A stretch of DNA of 64,000 nucleotides from QIJE01 sp048541835 (GTDB taxonomy: Bacteria > SZUA-79 > Acidulodesulfobacterales > Acidulodesulfobacteraceae), in assembly GCF_048541835.1 (NCBI RefSeq), contig NZ_JBLEOY010000001.1, positions 558,001 through 622,000 on the forward strand. The letters run 5' to 3'. The notes beneath the pieces were generated by a model. That model did no database searches, was not told where the DNA came from, and worked only from the letters and a program-made list of their open reading frames with translations. Of this stretch, positions 35,738-44,647 are shown one piece after another. Every line of letters begins with the position of its first letter. The first letter of the stretch is position 1. The translations under genes were made by a program, and so were the position numbers.

Positions 35738-35991
35738 CTTAACACTCCCCTCTTTAATTATAGTTGACTATCCGACCGATAGAGATGATCGATTTTCTCG
35801 TTTAATTTTGACAGCTCCTGTCATATTTCCGTTGTTTTTTAGATAACATTCTTTTTAGGCCCAAGTGTTCTTAAATAAGTTATATTTGTGTTTTTGTAGG
35901 GCATATACGATATTTATATTTAACACCTTGGCTCCTTATTAATTATTTTTTTATATAATTATGTCATATTTATATAAAAAATCAAGAGATT
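35738..35991. other. Gene-free AT-rich stretch with inverted repeats
   Basis: The gap between the SpoIIAA-like gene and the transposase relic holds the promoter of the former, an inverted repeat TGACAG-CTC-CTGTCA (35809-35823), and an AT-rich inverted repeat TTATATA/TATATAA (35951-35957 and 35971-35977). No convincing coding frame is seen. Confidence 0.6.
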
Positions 35992-36138
35992 ATGGGGAAA
36001 AACAAGCGAAAATCATATGGTTATCAAGCCGCCAACGGGACAAAGCATAATCTAAAAGCACATTTGATATTAGCATGGAAATATAGAAAAAAGTTACTTG
36101 CGAATAAGAAGTTAACTTATATCTCTTCTTGCAAATAA
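35992..36138 (+). pseudogene. Truncated IS200/IS605-type TnpA start
   Basis: A 48-codon frame whose residues 17-36 (TKHNLKAHLILAWKYRKKLL) resemble the first beta-strand of Y1 transposases (consensus like 'yhlvfvtKYRrkvl'). It then runs into a stop, and the rest of a transposase of about 130-150 residues, including HUH and the catalytic Tyr, is missing. The last 27 bases overlap the 3' end of the ABC permease gene on the other strand. It is read as an IS relic; the similarity is short and by eye. Confidence 0.55.
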
Positions 36139-37002
36139 TAGCGACGATATGACGAACAGTAAAATAATATAGCTTAAACCGTAGATGATTCCGTAAAGTA
36201 TAGCGTCGGACGAAATAGATATTTTATATGAGACTTCAGAGCTTATATTGAATATCGAAAAGTTTGGTAAAACGGAGTAAATAAGATGAACGGCTGCCAC
36301 CAACACGTAATTAACCCGATGGACGATTATCTCTTTTCCGTTTATAATCTTTTTTGCAGGCATTACAAGGGCGTTCATTCTGCTTGAAATATTACCTATA
36401 AAAAAAACTAATATGGTAAATATCGAGGCTAACGCCTTGGACGTTATTAAGGAAAAAAACAATGCCACTACCGCGATAAACACCGATTCTATTATGATAA
36501 ACAATGCCTGAATCAATAAAGACTGCGGAAGCAGATAAAGTGTAAGATAAGTCTTTATATGCAACGGGGCTTGTCCGCCTAATTTGCCGACGGAACGTAT
36601 CGGAAGCGGTATAACATATTTATGCATAATCAAAAGAACAAGATAAAAAATAAACATCATTATAATCGTAGATAATATTATGGCAGCCGTCAACCCCAGA
36701 AATCTGCCTGTCAAGTATTCCGTTCTCTTTACGGGTCTTGTTATACTCAAAAAAATGCTTTTCTTTTCTATGTCGTCGTATACCATAGAGGAGCCTATAA
36801 AAATACCGATAAAAATATTAAATATCGTTATGGCGAAAATGGAAAAATCTACCATAATCCTTCCCTGGCTTATAAAACTTGTCTGCGATACGAAATAACT
36901 TCCGAAAATAAGTACAAGCGCAAAAACCAAAAAGGAATAAAAAATCTTGGAATTTTTTATCTCATTAAAAGAATAAATCGCAGTATATAAAATATTTTTC
37001 AT
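36112..37002 (-). CDS. ABC-2 type transporter permease
   Basis: 296 residues with about six membrane helices in the ABC-2 arrangement: N-terminal 'ILYTAIYSFNEIKNSKIFYSFLVFALVLIFGSYF', then 'DDIEKKSIFLSITRPVKRTEYLTGRFLGLTAAIILS', where 'I.l.rPvkR.eyl.gr.lG' is the typical cytoplasmic loop, and a C-terminal helix pair. Such permeases export lipids, drugs or polysaccharides or support cytochrome or motility systems. It lies 43 bases after its ATPase. The substrate is unknown. Confidence 0.88.
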   Translation of the reverse strand: MKNILYTAIYSFNEIKNSKIFYSFLVFALVLIFGSYFVSQTSFISQGRIMVDFSIFAITIFNIFIGIFIGSSMVYDDIEKKSIFLSITRPVKRTEYLTGRFLGLTAAIILSTIIMMFIFYLVLLIMHKYVIPLPIRSVGKLGGQAPLHIKTYLTLYLLPQSLLIQALFIIIESVFIAVVALFFSLITSKALASIFTILVFFIGNISSRMNALVMPAKKIINGKEIIVHRVNYVLVAAVHLIYSVLPNFSIFNISSEVSYKISISSDAILYGIIYGLSYIILLFVISSLLFARRDIS

Positions 37003-37045
37003 CGAGATACCCGTTGACTCCCTTATAGCCTCAATTTATTTAATT

Positions 37046-37846
37046 TCAATTCCTTTTATTTTTAAGCATGAGATCGTAAAGATAAACCTCTAACGGAGTG
37101 TTATAATCGGACATTTCCGCTCCGTCTTCGGCAACGTCTGTATTATTCGTCTTTGTTTGTAAATAATTATAGGCATCTTCTTCCAAAACAGAGATACTTT
37201 CGTCTTTAATAAGTCTGCCGCCTACTAAAACGGCTATTTTATCGCACAGCTCCTTACTGTCTGCCAATACATGTGAAGAAAAAAATATAGTTTTTTTCTT
37301 TTCCTTCAATTTGAAGATTATATCTTTGAATTCTTTTCTTCCTATCGGGTCAAGCCCCGACAAGGGTTCGTCGAAAATTAAAATCTCCGGATCCCCCAGA
37401 ATAGAGACGGCAAGAGCTAATCTCTGAGTCATTCCCTTTGAGTATTTATGTGCGTGAATATCCTTTGCGTAAAAAATACCGGCTAATTTCAGCGCTTCAT
37501 TTATGGAGTTTTTATCTATTCTCTTGTTTAATAACCTGGAATAATACTTAACAATATCTATCCCCTTAATACCCCGCGGAAAACTCGGATTTTCTGGTAA
37601 ATAGCCAAGATTGAGACGTGCCCTGTAATCTTGAGAATCATAACCGTTTATCTCGACACTGCCGCTTGAGGGATGAACCAACCCCACTATCATTTTGATC
37701 GTAGTGGATTTTCCGGCACCGTTTGGACCGAAAAACCCCGTAATTTTGCCTTTATTGATATTTAGGGAAAGATTTTTTACTGCATCTTTTTTAATGCCAA
37801 AAAACCCCACTCGGAAATATTTTGTAACGTTTTTTAATGTAATCAC
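37046..37846 (-). CDS. ABC-2 type transporter ATP-binding protein
   Basis: A 266-residue ATPase with Walker A 'FFGPNGAGKSTTIKMIVGL', Q-loop region 'LGYLPENPSF', signature 'YSKGMTQRLALAVSIL', Walker B 'ILIFDEPLSGLDPIGRKEF' and the H-switch 'FFSSHVLAD'. It starts at GTG and shares GTGA with the upstream TPR gene. It pairs with the permease that follows and probably forms one export unit with it. Confidence 0.94.
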   Translation of the reverse strand: MITLKNVTKYFRVGFFGIKKDAVKNLSLNINKGKITGFFGPNGAGKSTTIKMIVGLVHPSSGSVEINGYDSQDYRARLNLGYLPENPSFPRGIKGIDIVKYYSRLLNKRIDKNSINEALKLAGIFYAKDIHAHKYSKGMTQRLALAVSILGDPEILIFDEPLSGLDPIGRKEFKDIIFKLKEKKKTIFFSSHVLADSKELCDKIAVLVGGRLIKDESISVLEEDAYNYLQTKTNNTDVAEDGAEMSDYNTPLEVYLYDLMLKNKRN

Positions 37847-38613
37847 GGTTTCCTGTTATTTCTCGGTAAAAAAAGTTTTAATGTATAAGGTACTTTATAA
37901 TTTTTATGTTCTTTTTTAAAGAGTATCTCGTTTTTAACCGCATTTATGCGATATTTTATTATATGTCTCACATAAGGATTTTTATTGTTTCTATACATAT
38001 CGCTAAGAAAAACAAGCGCCTTTTTAAGGCTCCCCGATTTATTAAGAATCTTCATATATAAAAATTCCAGATACTTCGGACTGCCCTTCATGTCCATTGC
38101 ATATTTGAGATAATAAGCGGCTTTTTTAAAGTTACCGAGGCTGTAAAAATAGTTAAATGCTATTAAAAACGGTATGTTCCAATTTCCATCAAGATGATTC
38201 ATCCCCATTTTTAATAATTTAATAGCCTTTTTGGGCTTGCCGGACAAACCTATAAGCGTTCCTCCGGCTTGATACATATAATTAAAATTAGGATTAAGCG
38301 AAACGGTGATGATCGATATCTTATACATATACGGATAGTGCATTTTTGCAAGCCTAAGGGACGAAGATTCCTGAATAAAGAGTATCCAGAAATAATCCGA
38401 AAAAAGCGTATTGAAGTTAAAATCTATAAATTTTATAAATTCCGGCTTTATGGAAGAATATCTTAAAAACGACGTAAGCTCTAATTTGACGTTATGCCTT
38501 GAGGCGTCTGCCGCGCGAAAGGAAAAAAATATGATATAGACCAGAAAAATCATAAATATAAATACAACTAAACCCTTAATATACCTGCGGTATCTATGAA
38601 CAAAAGTACCCAT
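37843..38613 (-). CDS. Membrane-anchored TPR-like protein
   Basis: 256 residues. An N-terminal membrane helix ('GLVVFIFMIFLVYIIFFSF') is followed by a periplasmic domain with TPR-like helix pairs ('AIKLLKMGMNHLDGNWNIPFLIAFNYFYSLGNFKKAAYYLKYAM'). No enzymatic motif is visible. Its stop overlaps the ABC ATPase start, which suggests a role together with the exporter. I do not recognise a named family. Confidence 0.65.
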   Translation of the reverse strand: MGTFVHRYRRYIKGLVVFIFMIFLVYIIFFSFRAADASRHNVKLELTSFLRYSSIKPEFIKFIDFNFNTLFSDYFWILFIQESSSLRLAKMHYPYMYKISIITVSLNPNFNYMYQAGGTLIGLSGKPKKAIKLLKMGMNHLDGNWNIPFLIAFNYFYSLGNFKKAAYYLKYAMDMKGSPKYLEFLYMKILNKSGSLKKALVFLSDMYRNNKNPYVRHIIKYRINAVKNEILFKKEHKNYKVPYTLKLFLPRNNRKP

Positions 38614-38628
38614 ATAGGCATCTACTTA

Positions 38629-39774
38629 TTAATTAGTTAATAAATTTAAATAAACCGAAGCAGTTCTTGACGCAATTTCTTTAGCATCAAACTTTAAGAT
38701 AACCTCGTTATGACAGTTTAAACCTATCCTTTTAATTAATTCCCGTTTATCTATGCAGAAAATAATTTTGTTTGCAAGCTCGTTACAATTTCCCGCCTCA
38801 AATAAAAAGCCGGTCTCATTGTTTTTTATTACCTCGGGAATTCCGCCGACATTAGAGGCTACAACCGCCTTCTTCAGTGCGCATGCCTCTACGATAATGC
38901 TCCCCATTCCTTCGATACTGGACGGAACGATTATTAAATCGCTTGCGAAAATATACCGTTTTATATCTTTTTTAAATCCAACTATGATGAAATAATCTCT
39001 AAGCCCCTTTATATCTATCGAATCTGCTATAAGACTATGCAGTTCGCCCTCTCCTATAATAACAAATTTTAGATCTTTTCGCGTTTTTATTATTAATTCT
39101 GCCGCTTTTATAAAAACCTCGTGCCCTTTTTCCTTCGATAATCTGCCGATAAGCGAGATAATTTTTTCATCCGGTTTAATTCCAAGCTCGTGCCTAACGC
39201 TTTCGGTTTCGGATTTATAAAATAGCATATCTCTTTCCAATTCATCCGCATCATAAACCCTCGGACTGTAAATCGTTTCTATTTTTTCAGGATCTATCTT
39301 TAAATCAGATATTAAGCCGTTTTTAATAAAATCCGAAATGGCAATAAAATTATCGGTCAGATAGCGATATATTAAAGCCCCTTTAAAAAAATTTACTTTA
39401 TATGCCACATGTCTTGTTAAAATTTTGACGATCTTCTTTTTGTAAACCAGAATAGATGCAATACCACCAAGGAATTGGTCTCTTGAGGAATGAAAATTTA
39501 TTAAATCAATATCATACTTTTTTAGAAAGTTCCTTATCTTTAATACGGCCTTGATATCGAGAAAATTTTTCATTTCAATCGATAAGCTATAAATGCCTAA
39601 ACCGTCTAATTCATTCCGCAACTTTTTATTGCCGTTATGTATCACGTAAATGTTAAACTTTTCGCCATAAAACAACTTCATAAATTTAAGCAACATGACG
39701 ATATCGCTTTGCGCCCCGCCAAATTCCCTAAAACTATCAATATGAAGTATGTTAAATTTACCTCTTTTATCCAT
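38629..39774 (-). CDS. GT4-family glycosyltransferase
   Basis: 381 residues with the GT-B fold of family 4. The N-terminal 'ILHIDSFREFGGAQSDIVMLLKF' is the acceptor-domain start, and the C-terminal domain shows 'ISLIGRLSKEKGHEVFIKAAELI', 'IIVGFKKDIKRYIFASDLIIVPSSIEGMGSIIVEACALKKAVVASNVGGIPEVI' with the E-x7-E motif, as in nucleotide-sugar glycosyltransferases. It follows ychF by 28 bases and precedes the TPR-ABC genes, so the exporter may handle a glycan or glycolipid; that link is inference. Confidence 0.92.
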   Translation of the reverse strand: MDKRGKFNILHIDSFREFGGAQSDIVMLLKFMKLFYGEKFNIYVIHNGNKKLRNELDGLGIYSLSIEMKNFLDIKAVLKIRNFLKKYDIDLINFHSSRDQFLGGIASILVYKKKIVKILTRHVAYKVNFFKGALIYRYLTDNFIAISDFIKNGLISDLKIDPEKIETIYSPRVYDADELERDMLFYKSETESVRHELGIKPDEKIISLIGRLSKEKGHEVFIKAAELIIKTRKDLKFVIIGEGELHSLIADSIDIKGLRDYFIIVGFKKDIKRYIFASDLIIVPSSIEGMGSIIVEACALKKAVVASNVGGIPEVIKNNETGFLFEAGNCNELANKIIFCIDKRELIKRIGLNCHNEVILKFDAKEIASRTASVYLNLLTN

Positions 39775-39802
39775 AATAAATACGATTGGGGCATTGAAAA
39801 GG

Positions 39803-40903
39803 CTAAACGTTGAACCTGAAATGCATTATATCGCCGTCCTTAACGACGTAATCCTTACCCTCAAGCCTTAATAGTCCCATTTTTGCGGCATTAGATTCCG
39901 AGCCGACTTTAATAAAATCATCGTAAGATATAACTTCCGCCCTTATAAAACCCTTTTCAAAATCGGTATGAATAGTACCGGCGGCTTGGGGCGCCTTCCA
40001 TCCGTTTTTTATTTCCCATGCCCTTACCTCCTGTTTCCCAGCGGTAAAAAAGGAAATCAAACCTAAAAGCCCGAAACTGACAGATGCGACGGCATCTAAA
40101 GCAGAGGATTCAATACCGTAATCTTTTAAAAAAACATCTCTATCGTCAACATTTAAAACGGACAACTCCGCTTCCAATTTTGCACACAACTTTATCACCG
40201 GTATATTTTTAGATTCGGCAATATTATATATATTGCGTATCTCGCTATCGGAAATATCTCCGGACAACATACCTTCATCAACATTAAGGATATATATAAC
40301 AGGTTTCACCGATATAATACCTAAGGATTTCAAAAGATTTCTCTCGCTTTCGCTAAATTCTTTATTTAAAATATTCCCGTCTTTGGATAATTGCTCGTTA
40401 ATGTTTTTTAAAAAATCAAGGTTAATTACGGCGGTTTTATCCCCGCCTTTAGCTATTTTTTCAAGTTTCTGCATATGTCTGGAGAGAATTTCTATATCAC
40501 TCAGGGCAAGCTCCATGCTAATTATATCAATATCCCTCATAGGATCAATATCACCCTCGACATGCACGACCGAACTCTCTTCGAAAACCCTTATTACCTG
40601 TATAATTAAATCCACGTTCCTAATATGCGATAGAAATTTATTTCCCAATCCTTCGCCGGATGAGGCGCCCTTTACGAGCCCGGCAATATCTACAAATTCG
40701 ACATAAGCCGGCGTAACCTTTTCGGGAGCAACCATCTCTTTAAGCCTGTCGATTCTTTTATCGTTGATGGGCTTTATGCCGATATTAGGGTCAATCGTAC
40801 AAAAGGGATAATTGCTTGCTTCTACCCCTCCAGAGGTAATAGCGTTAAATATAGTAGATTTTCCGACGTTGGGAAGGCCTACTATGCCGCATTTAAGTCC
40901 CAT
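39803..40903 (-). CDS. ychF: Redox-responsive ribosome-binding ATPase YchF
   Basis: An OBG-family P-loop ATPase, 366 residues. 'CGIVGLPNVGKSTIFNAITSGGVEASNYPFCTIDPN' holds the P-loop, 'VDIAGLVKGASSGEGLGNKFLSHIRN' is the G3 region, and the NMxE-type switch 'YILNVDEG' and the C-terminal TGS domain ('GTIHTDFEKGFIRAEVISYDDF') are present. Family match is complete. It is adjacent to pth, a common order. Confidence 0.97.
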   Translation of the reverse strand: MGLKCGIVGLPNVGKSTIFNAITSGGVEASNYPFCTIDPNIGIKPINDKRIDRLKEMVAPEKVTPAYVEFVDIAGLVKGASSGEGLGNKFLSHIRNVDLIIQVIRVFEESSVVHVEGDIDPMRDIDIISMELALSDIEILSRHMQKLEKIAKGGDKTAVINLDFLKNINEQLSKDGNILNKEFSESERNLLKSLGIISVKPVIYILNVDEGMLSGDISDSEIRNIYNIAESKNIPVIKLCAKLEAELSVLNVDDRDVFLKDYGIESSALDAVASVSFGLLGLISFFTAGKQEVRAWEIKNGWKAPQAAGTIHTDFEKGFIRAEVISYDDFIKVGSESNAAKMGLLRLEGKDYVVKDGDIMHFRFNV

Positions 40904-40950
40904 ATTTGATTATCCTCCGTAAGATACAAATACCTTTGGCATTTGTAATT

Positions 40951-41553
40951 TTATTTGCGGTTAAAATTATTCATAGCCTTCATAATACCCTCTTCTATGA
41001 AGACCAATAGGATTTCATTTATTGTATTTAATATATCAGGCATCTTTCTAATTTCATCTTTTGAAAAATTAGACAAGACATAGTCTGCTCCGACGCTAAA
41101 TTCGGCCCTCTCGGAAGAATTAATACCCAATTTTATGCGTATAAAATTTTTACTCCGAAGCGAAGTTATTACGGAATTTACGCCATTATGAGAACCGCCG
41201 CTACCGCCGAATTTAATCTTATACGTCTCAAAATTAAGGTCAAGGTCGTCATGTATTAAGATAAGGTTTGAGTTGTCGGCGTTATAATCGGATATATTAA
41301 AAATACCTGCTCCGTTTATTACCCCCTTAACGGCTTTTCCGCTTAAATTCATAAAGGTAAGCGGCTTTACCAAGTAAACATTCTTATCTGATATTGCCTT
41401 ATTTGAAACTAAATAATTCTTTTTACGAATAAATTTCGGAAAATTATTTTTTTTAAAAAAGGCATCGATGGTCATAAAGCCAAAATTATGCCTAGAAAAA
41501 CAATACTCCCGCCCGGGATTTCCAAGACCGACGATAAATATATCCGCAGACAT
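40951..41553 (-). CDS. pth: Peptidyl-tRNA hydrolase
   Basis: Hydrolyses peptidyl-tRNA dropped from ribosomes. The 200 residues include 'IVGLGNPGREYCFSRHNFGFMTID' with catalytic H22, 'VKPLTFMNLSGKAV' and 'LILIHDDLDLNFETYKIKFGGSGGSHNGVNSVI'. Length is normal. It lies between rplY and ychF as in many bacteria. Confidence 0.97.
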   Translation of the reverse strand: MSADIFIVGLGNPGREYCFSRHNFGFMTIDAFFKKNNFPKFIRKKNYLVSNKAISDKNVYLVKPLTFMNLSGKAVKGVINGAGIFNISDYNADNSNLILIHDDLDLNFETYKIKFGGSGGSHNGVNSVITSLRSKNFIRIKLGINSSERAEFSVGADYVLSNFSKDEIRKMPDILNTINEILLVFIEEGIMKAMNNFNRK

Positions 41554-41650
41554 TTTATATGATGAAGGTTATATATAATTCCTAATAAAGAATGAAATCC
41601 GATAATGCCACATAAAGCCAAAGATTATCCGTAATCAAGATAGCTAATTA

Positions 41651-42268
41651 CTACGATTGAGTCGGAGCGTTATTTTCGCCTTCTACCTTAGCATCTTCGG
41701 AAACAGCATCTTCTAAGGCAGGCTCGATCACTGTAACGATAGGCGCATCTCCTTCCACCGTTATCTCTATATCGTCGCCTAAGTTTAAATCCTTGACATG
41801 CATAATTCCCCCTATTTTTAAGAATGATACGTCTATTTCAATAGTATCATTTATATCCTTAGGATAACCCTTAATAGGTAAATGCCTCATTAAAGGACTT
41901 AAGACACCGCCGAGTTTTACGCCTTCCGCCTTACCTGTAAAGTGGATAGCCGCTTCTATCTCTATCTTTTCATCCATAGATATTTCATAAAAATCAATAT
42001 GAATAACTTTATCGGTAACCGGGTCCTTTTGAATCTCTTTAATTAAGACGGTCTTGCCGTTAATGCCCTCTTCCTTGCTAACGATATTAACAAACGACGA
42101 GACGGAATGCTTAGTAAAAATCTTCATGAATTCCTTGCGGCTTAATAAAATAAGAATGGAATCCGCTTGCTTTCCGTATAACACTGCCGGTATAAGACCT
42201 TGGTTTCTCAAGGATTTAACATTATCCTCTTTTTTCCTCGTCTCTATGTTTAAATTAACTACTTCCAA
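41651..42268 (-). CDS. rplY: 50S ribosomal protein L25/general stress protein Ctc
   Basis: A 5S-rRNA-binding ribosomal protein of the long Ctc/TL5 type, 205 residues: the N-terminal L25 domain 'KSLRNQGLIPAVLYGKQADSILILLSRKEFMKIF' and the C-terminal beta domain ('AAIHFTGKAEGVKLGGVLSPLMRHLPIKGYPKDI'). An acidic tail ends the protein. It follows prs and precedes pth, the conserved order. Confidence 0.95.
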   Translation of the reverse strand: MEVVNLNIETRKKEDNVKSLRNQGLIPAVLYGKQADSILILLSRKEFMKIFTKHSVSSFVNIVSKEEGINGKTVLIKEIQKDPVTDKVIHIDFYEISMDEKIEIEAAIHFTGKAEGVKLGGVLSPLMRHLPIKGYPKDINDTIEIDVSFLKIGGIMHVKDLNLGDDIEITVEGDAPIVTVIEPALEDAVSEDAKVEGENNAPTQS

Positions 42269-42310
42269 TGAAAATCTCCTTTTTTCTAATGTTTTTATAT
42301 GTGAATAAAT

Positions 42311-43258
42311 TCAAATAAATAACGAGCTAACCGAATCCTCGTCCGATATCCTTTTTACCGCTTCCCCTAAAAGGTTAGCAACGCTTAATATCTTTATTTT
42401 TTTAGACAATTCCGGTCTATTCTTCTGATCTATGGTATCGGTAATTATTAGTTCTTTTATGGGAGAATTGTCTATTCTTTTCATCGCTTCTCCCGATAAG
42501 ACCCCATGCGTCACCATTGCTATTACATCTTTTGCTCCGTTGTTTAAAAGCGCCTCCGCCCCTTGAGCAATAGTGCCTGCAGTATCTATCATATCGTCTA
42601 ACAGTATAGCTGTCTTATCCCTGACGTCTCCGATAACATTCATAACTTCCGCAACATTAGCTTTAATTCTCCTTTTATCAATAATAGCAAGATTAGCGCC
42701 TAAATGCCTTGCAAAAGCCCTTGCTCTCTCAACGGCCCCAGTGTCAGGAGAAACCACGACGATGTCCGAAGAATTATAACCCTTTTCTTTTATATGTTCA
42801 ACTAGAACCGGTGCCGCATACAGATGATCAACCGGGATATTAAAAAAACCCTGAATTTGCCCGGCATGTAAATCCATAGATAAAACCCTGTTTGCACCGG
42901 CAGTAGTAATAATATCCGCGACCAATTTTGCGGTAATAGGCACCCTCGAAGCGGTTTTTCTATCCTGTCTGGCATATCCGTAATAGGGTATAACCGCAGT
43001 TATTCTTTTTGCTGATGCTCTTTTCATAGCATCTATCATTATTAATAACTCTATAAGATTTTTATCGACCGGATTCGACGTTGATTGCACAAGAAAGATA
43101 TCGGAACCCCTTACGTTTTCATTTATATTTATAAAGGTTTCTCCGTCACTAAAGCTATAAACCTCTGCATTTCCTAAAGGTATGCAGAGATAATCCGCCA
43201 TTTTTTCTGCCAGTTCCTTATTGGAATTTCCTGTAAACAATTTTAGCCTGTCAAGCAT
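42311..43258 (-). CDS. prs: Ribose-phosphate pyrophosphokinase
   Basis: Makes PRPP from ribose-5-phosphate and ATP. The 315 residues show 'FTGNSNKELAEKMADYLCIPLG', 'RGSDIFLVQSTSNPVDKNLIELLIMIDA', 'AVIPYYGYARQDRK' (ATP loop) and the PRPP signature 'AILLDDMIDTAGTIAQGA'. AGAGGG precedes the ATG. It follows tRNA-Gln. Confidence 0.98.
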   Translation of the reverse strand: MLDRLKLFTGNSNKELAEKMADYLCIPLGNAEVYSFSDGETFININENVRGSDIFLVQSTSNPVDKNLIELLIMIDAMKRASAKRITAVIPYYGYARQDRKTASRVPITAKLVADIITTAGANRVLSMDLHAGQIQGFFNIPVDHLYAAPVLVEHIKEKGYNSSDIVVVSPDTGAVERARAFARHLGANLAIIDKRRIKANVAEVMNVIGDVRDKTAILLDDMIDTAGTIAQGAEALLNNGAKDVIAMVTHGVLSGEAMKRIDNSPIKELIITDTIDQKNRPELSKKIKILSVANLLGEAVKRISDEDSVSSLFI

Positions 43259-43337
43259 ATGTCCCTCTTTTTGGATTATATATACTTAGCCTCCCTGCCT
43301 TATGGAAGAGAGGGGTTTGATATCCCAAGTTAAATTT

Positions 43338-43412
43338 TGGCTGGGGCGGGAGGATTCGAACCTCCGAATGCAGGAATCAAAATCCTGTGACTTGCCACTT
43401 GTCTACGCCCCA
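43338..43412 (-). tRNA. tRNA-Gln (anticodon TTG)
   Basis: 75 bases on the minus strand. Acceptor TGGGGCG pairs with CGCCCCA, the anticodon stem CAGGA/TCCTG holds loop TTTTGAT (anticodon TTG), the T-arm is GGAGG/CCTCC with TTCGAAT, and CCA is encoded after discriminator G. It lies between spoVG and prs, probably cut from their common transcript. Confidence 0.95.
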
Positions 43413-43440
43413 ATTAATACTCGTTTTTCCCTTAAAACGA

Positions 43441-43704
43441 CTATTCCTGACTACTTAAAGCAGCTTCATAAGCAGCAAGAACAGCAGATTCTATCATATC
43501 TCTAGTTTCATTATTCAAGGGATGTGCCGTATCTTTAAATGTTCCGTCTTTCCTCTTTTTGCTAGGCATCGCGACAAATAAACCGTCTTTTCCGTTTATT
43601 ATTTTAAGATCTCTAACGACAAAACAGTTATCAAACGTGATGGTAACATAGGCTTTCAATTTTTCTTCATCAACCGGAAACACATTAACTTCTGTAACTT
43701 GCAT
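43441..43704 (-). CDS. spoVG: SpoVG-family RNA/DNA-binding regulator
   Basis: 87 residues with the SpoVG fold: 'VTEVNVFPVDEEKLKAYVTITFDNCFVVRDLKIINGKDGLFVAMPSKKRKDGTFKDTAHPLN' covers nearly the whole conserved domain. SpoVG homologues bind nucleic acids and are found outside spore-formers, often next to ispE and prs, as here. A GGAGGG ribosome site precedes the ATG. The target is unknown. Confidence 0.96.
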   Translation of the reverse strand: MQVTEVNVFPVDEEKLKAYVTITFDNCFVVRDLKIINGKDGLFVAMPSKKRKDGTFKDTAHPLNNETRDMIESAVLAAYEAALSSQE

Positions 43705-43738
43705 GACAAAATCCCTCCAAAATAAATTGAGTAATAGT

Positions 43739-44647
43739 TTATAAAGTTGCCGATAAAGAACTTAAGGCAACCCTTTTATGAAAAGGAAATGATTTTAAAT
43801 TATCAACATAAGTCCCTGCCGAATCAAATGCTTTGAACGCCCCAAATACAGCAGAACCGCTCCCAGACAAAAGAGAAGCTTCTGCTCCATACGAAATAAA
43901 AGATTCTTTAATCTCTCTAAGAATAGGATATTTTTCAAACATTACCGATTCAAAATCGTTTATAAACTCCAAAATTTTAAAATCCAAGCATTGAAAGTCT
44001 GAGTATTGAATATTATAATAATTCATGCTATTTGTCAATAAAAAATCATCGTAAAACGCATATGCTTCTTTTGTATTTATTCCAAAATCCGGCAAAATCA
44101 AGACTATGAAATATTTCGGTAGGGTGCCTTCTTTTATTTCAATAATATTCTCTCCGAATCCTGAAACTACGGCATCTTTTGCCGTTAAAAAAAACGGTAC
44201 ATCGGAACCGATATCAAGAGCTAACTCTATCATATTCCGCCTGTTCAATACATTACCAAACGCTTCGTTCAATTTAGACAATAATCCGGCGGCATCGCTT
44301 GAACCACCGCCAAGCCCCGCATTAAAAGGAATATTTTTTTCTATTAAAACATCTACTCCCTTATCCGCAATATTCGACTTGGCAAAGAACCCCTTTGCCG
44401 CTTTTATGACTATATTATTTTCGTTGGAAATAGACTTAATATCGGCATTCATACTGCTTTTTTTTATAACTTCCCCTGAAACAACCCTAATTTTATAAGC
44501 GCCGTCAGTAATTTTAAAATAAATTTTATCAAAAATACCGATCTTTCTCATCAAGGATTGAATTTTGTGAAAATTACTCTGTCCTTTTTTGCCGATTCTT
44601 AGAAGAAAATTAACCTTGGCTGGAGCATGATAAATTATATCCTCCAT
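43739..44647 (-). CDS. ispE: 4-diphosphocytidyl-2-C-methyl-D-erythritol kinase
   Basis: A GHMP kinase of the MEP isoprenoid route, 302 residues. N-terminal 'APAKVNFLLRIGKKGQSNFHKIQSLMRKI', the ATP loop 'NIPFNAGLGGGSSDAAGLLSKLN' and 'LDIGSDVPFFLTAKDAVVSGFGE', then the third motif 'LLSGSGSAVFGAF'. Its first 13 bases overlap the end of nuoN, so it is probably carried by the nuo transcript. Confidence 0.96.
   Translation of the reverse strand: MEDIIYHAPAKVNFLLRIGKKGQSNFHKIQSLMRKIGIFDKIYFKITDGAYKIRVVSGEVIKKSSMNADIKSISNENNIVIKAAKGFFAKSNIADKGVDVLIEKNIPFNAGLGGGSSDAAGLLSKLNEAFGNVLNRRNMIELALDIGSDVPFFLTAKDAVVSGFGENIIEIKEGTLPKYFIVLILPDFGINTKEAYAFYDDFLLTNSMNYYNIQYSDFQCLDFKILEFINDFESVMFEKYPILREIKESFISYGAEASLLSGSGSAVFGAFKAFDSAGTYVDNLKSFPFHKRVALSSLSATL

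Noticed and set aside
42573..42779. Plus-strand open frames across prs and many other genes
   Set aside because: They lie inside well-supported minus-strand genes, have no ribosome site and show no family features, so they are shadows.
43290..43313. Hairpin in the prs leader after tRNA-Gln as a riboswitch or terminator
   Set aside because: Seven pairs with one G-U and no T-run behind it; no recognisable riboswitch core, so it is not annotated.
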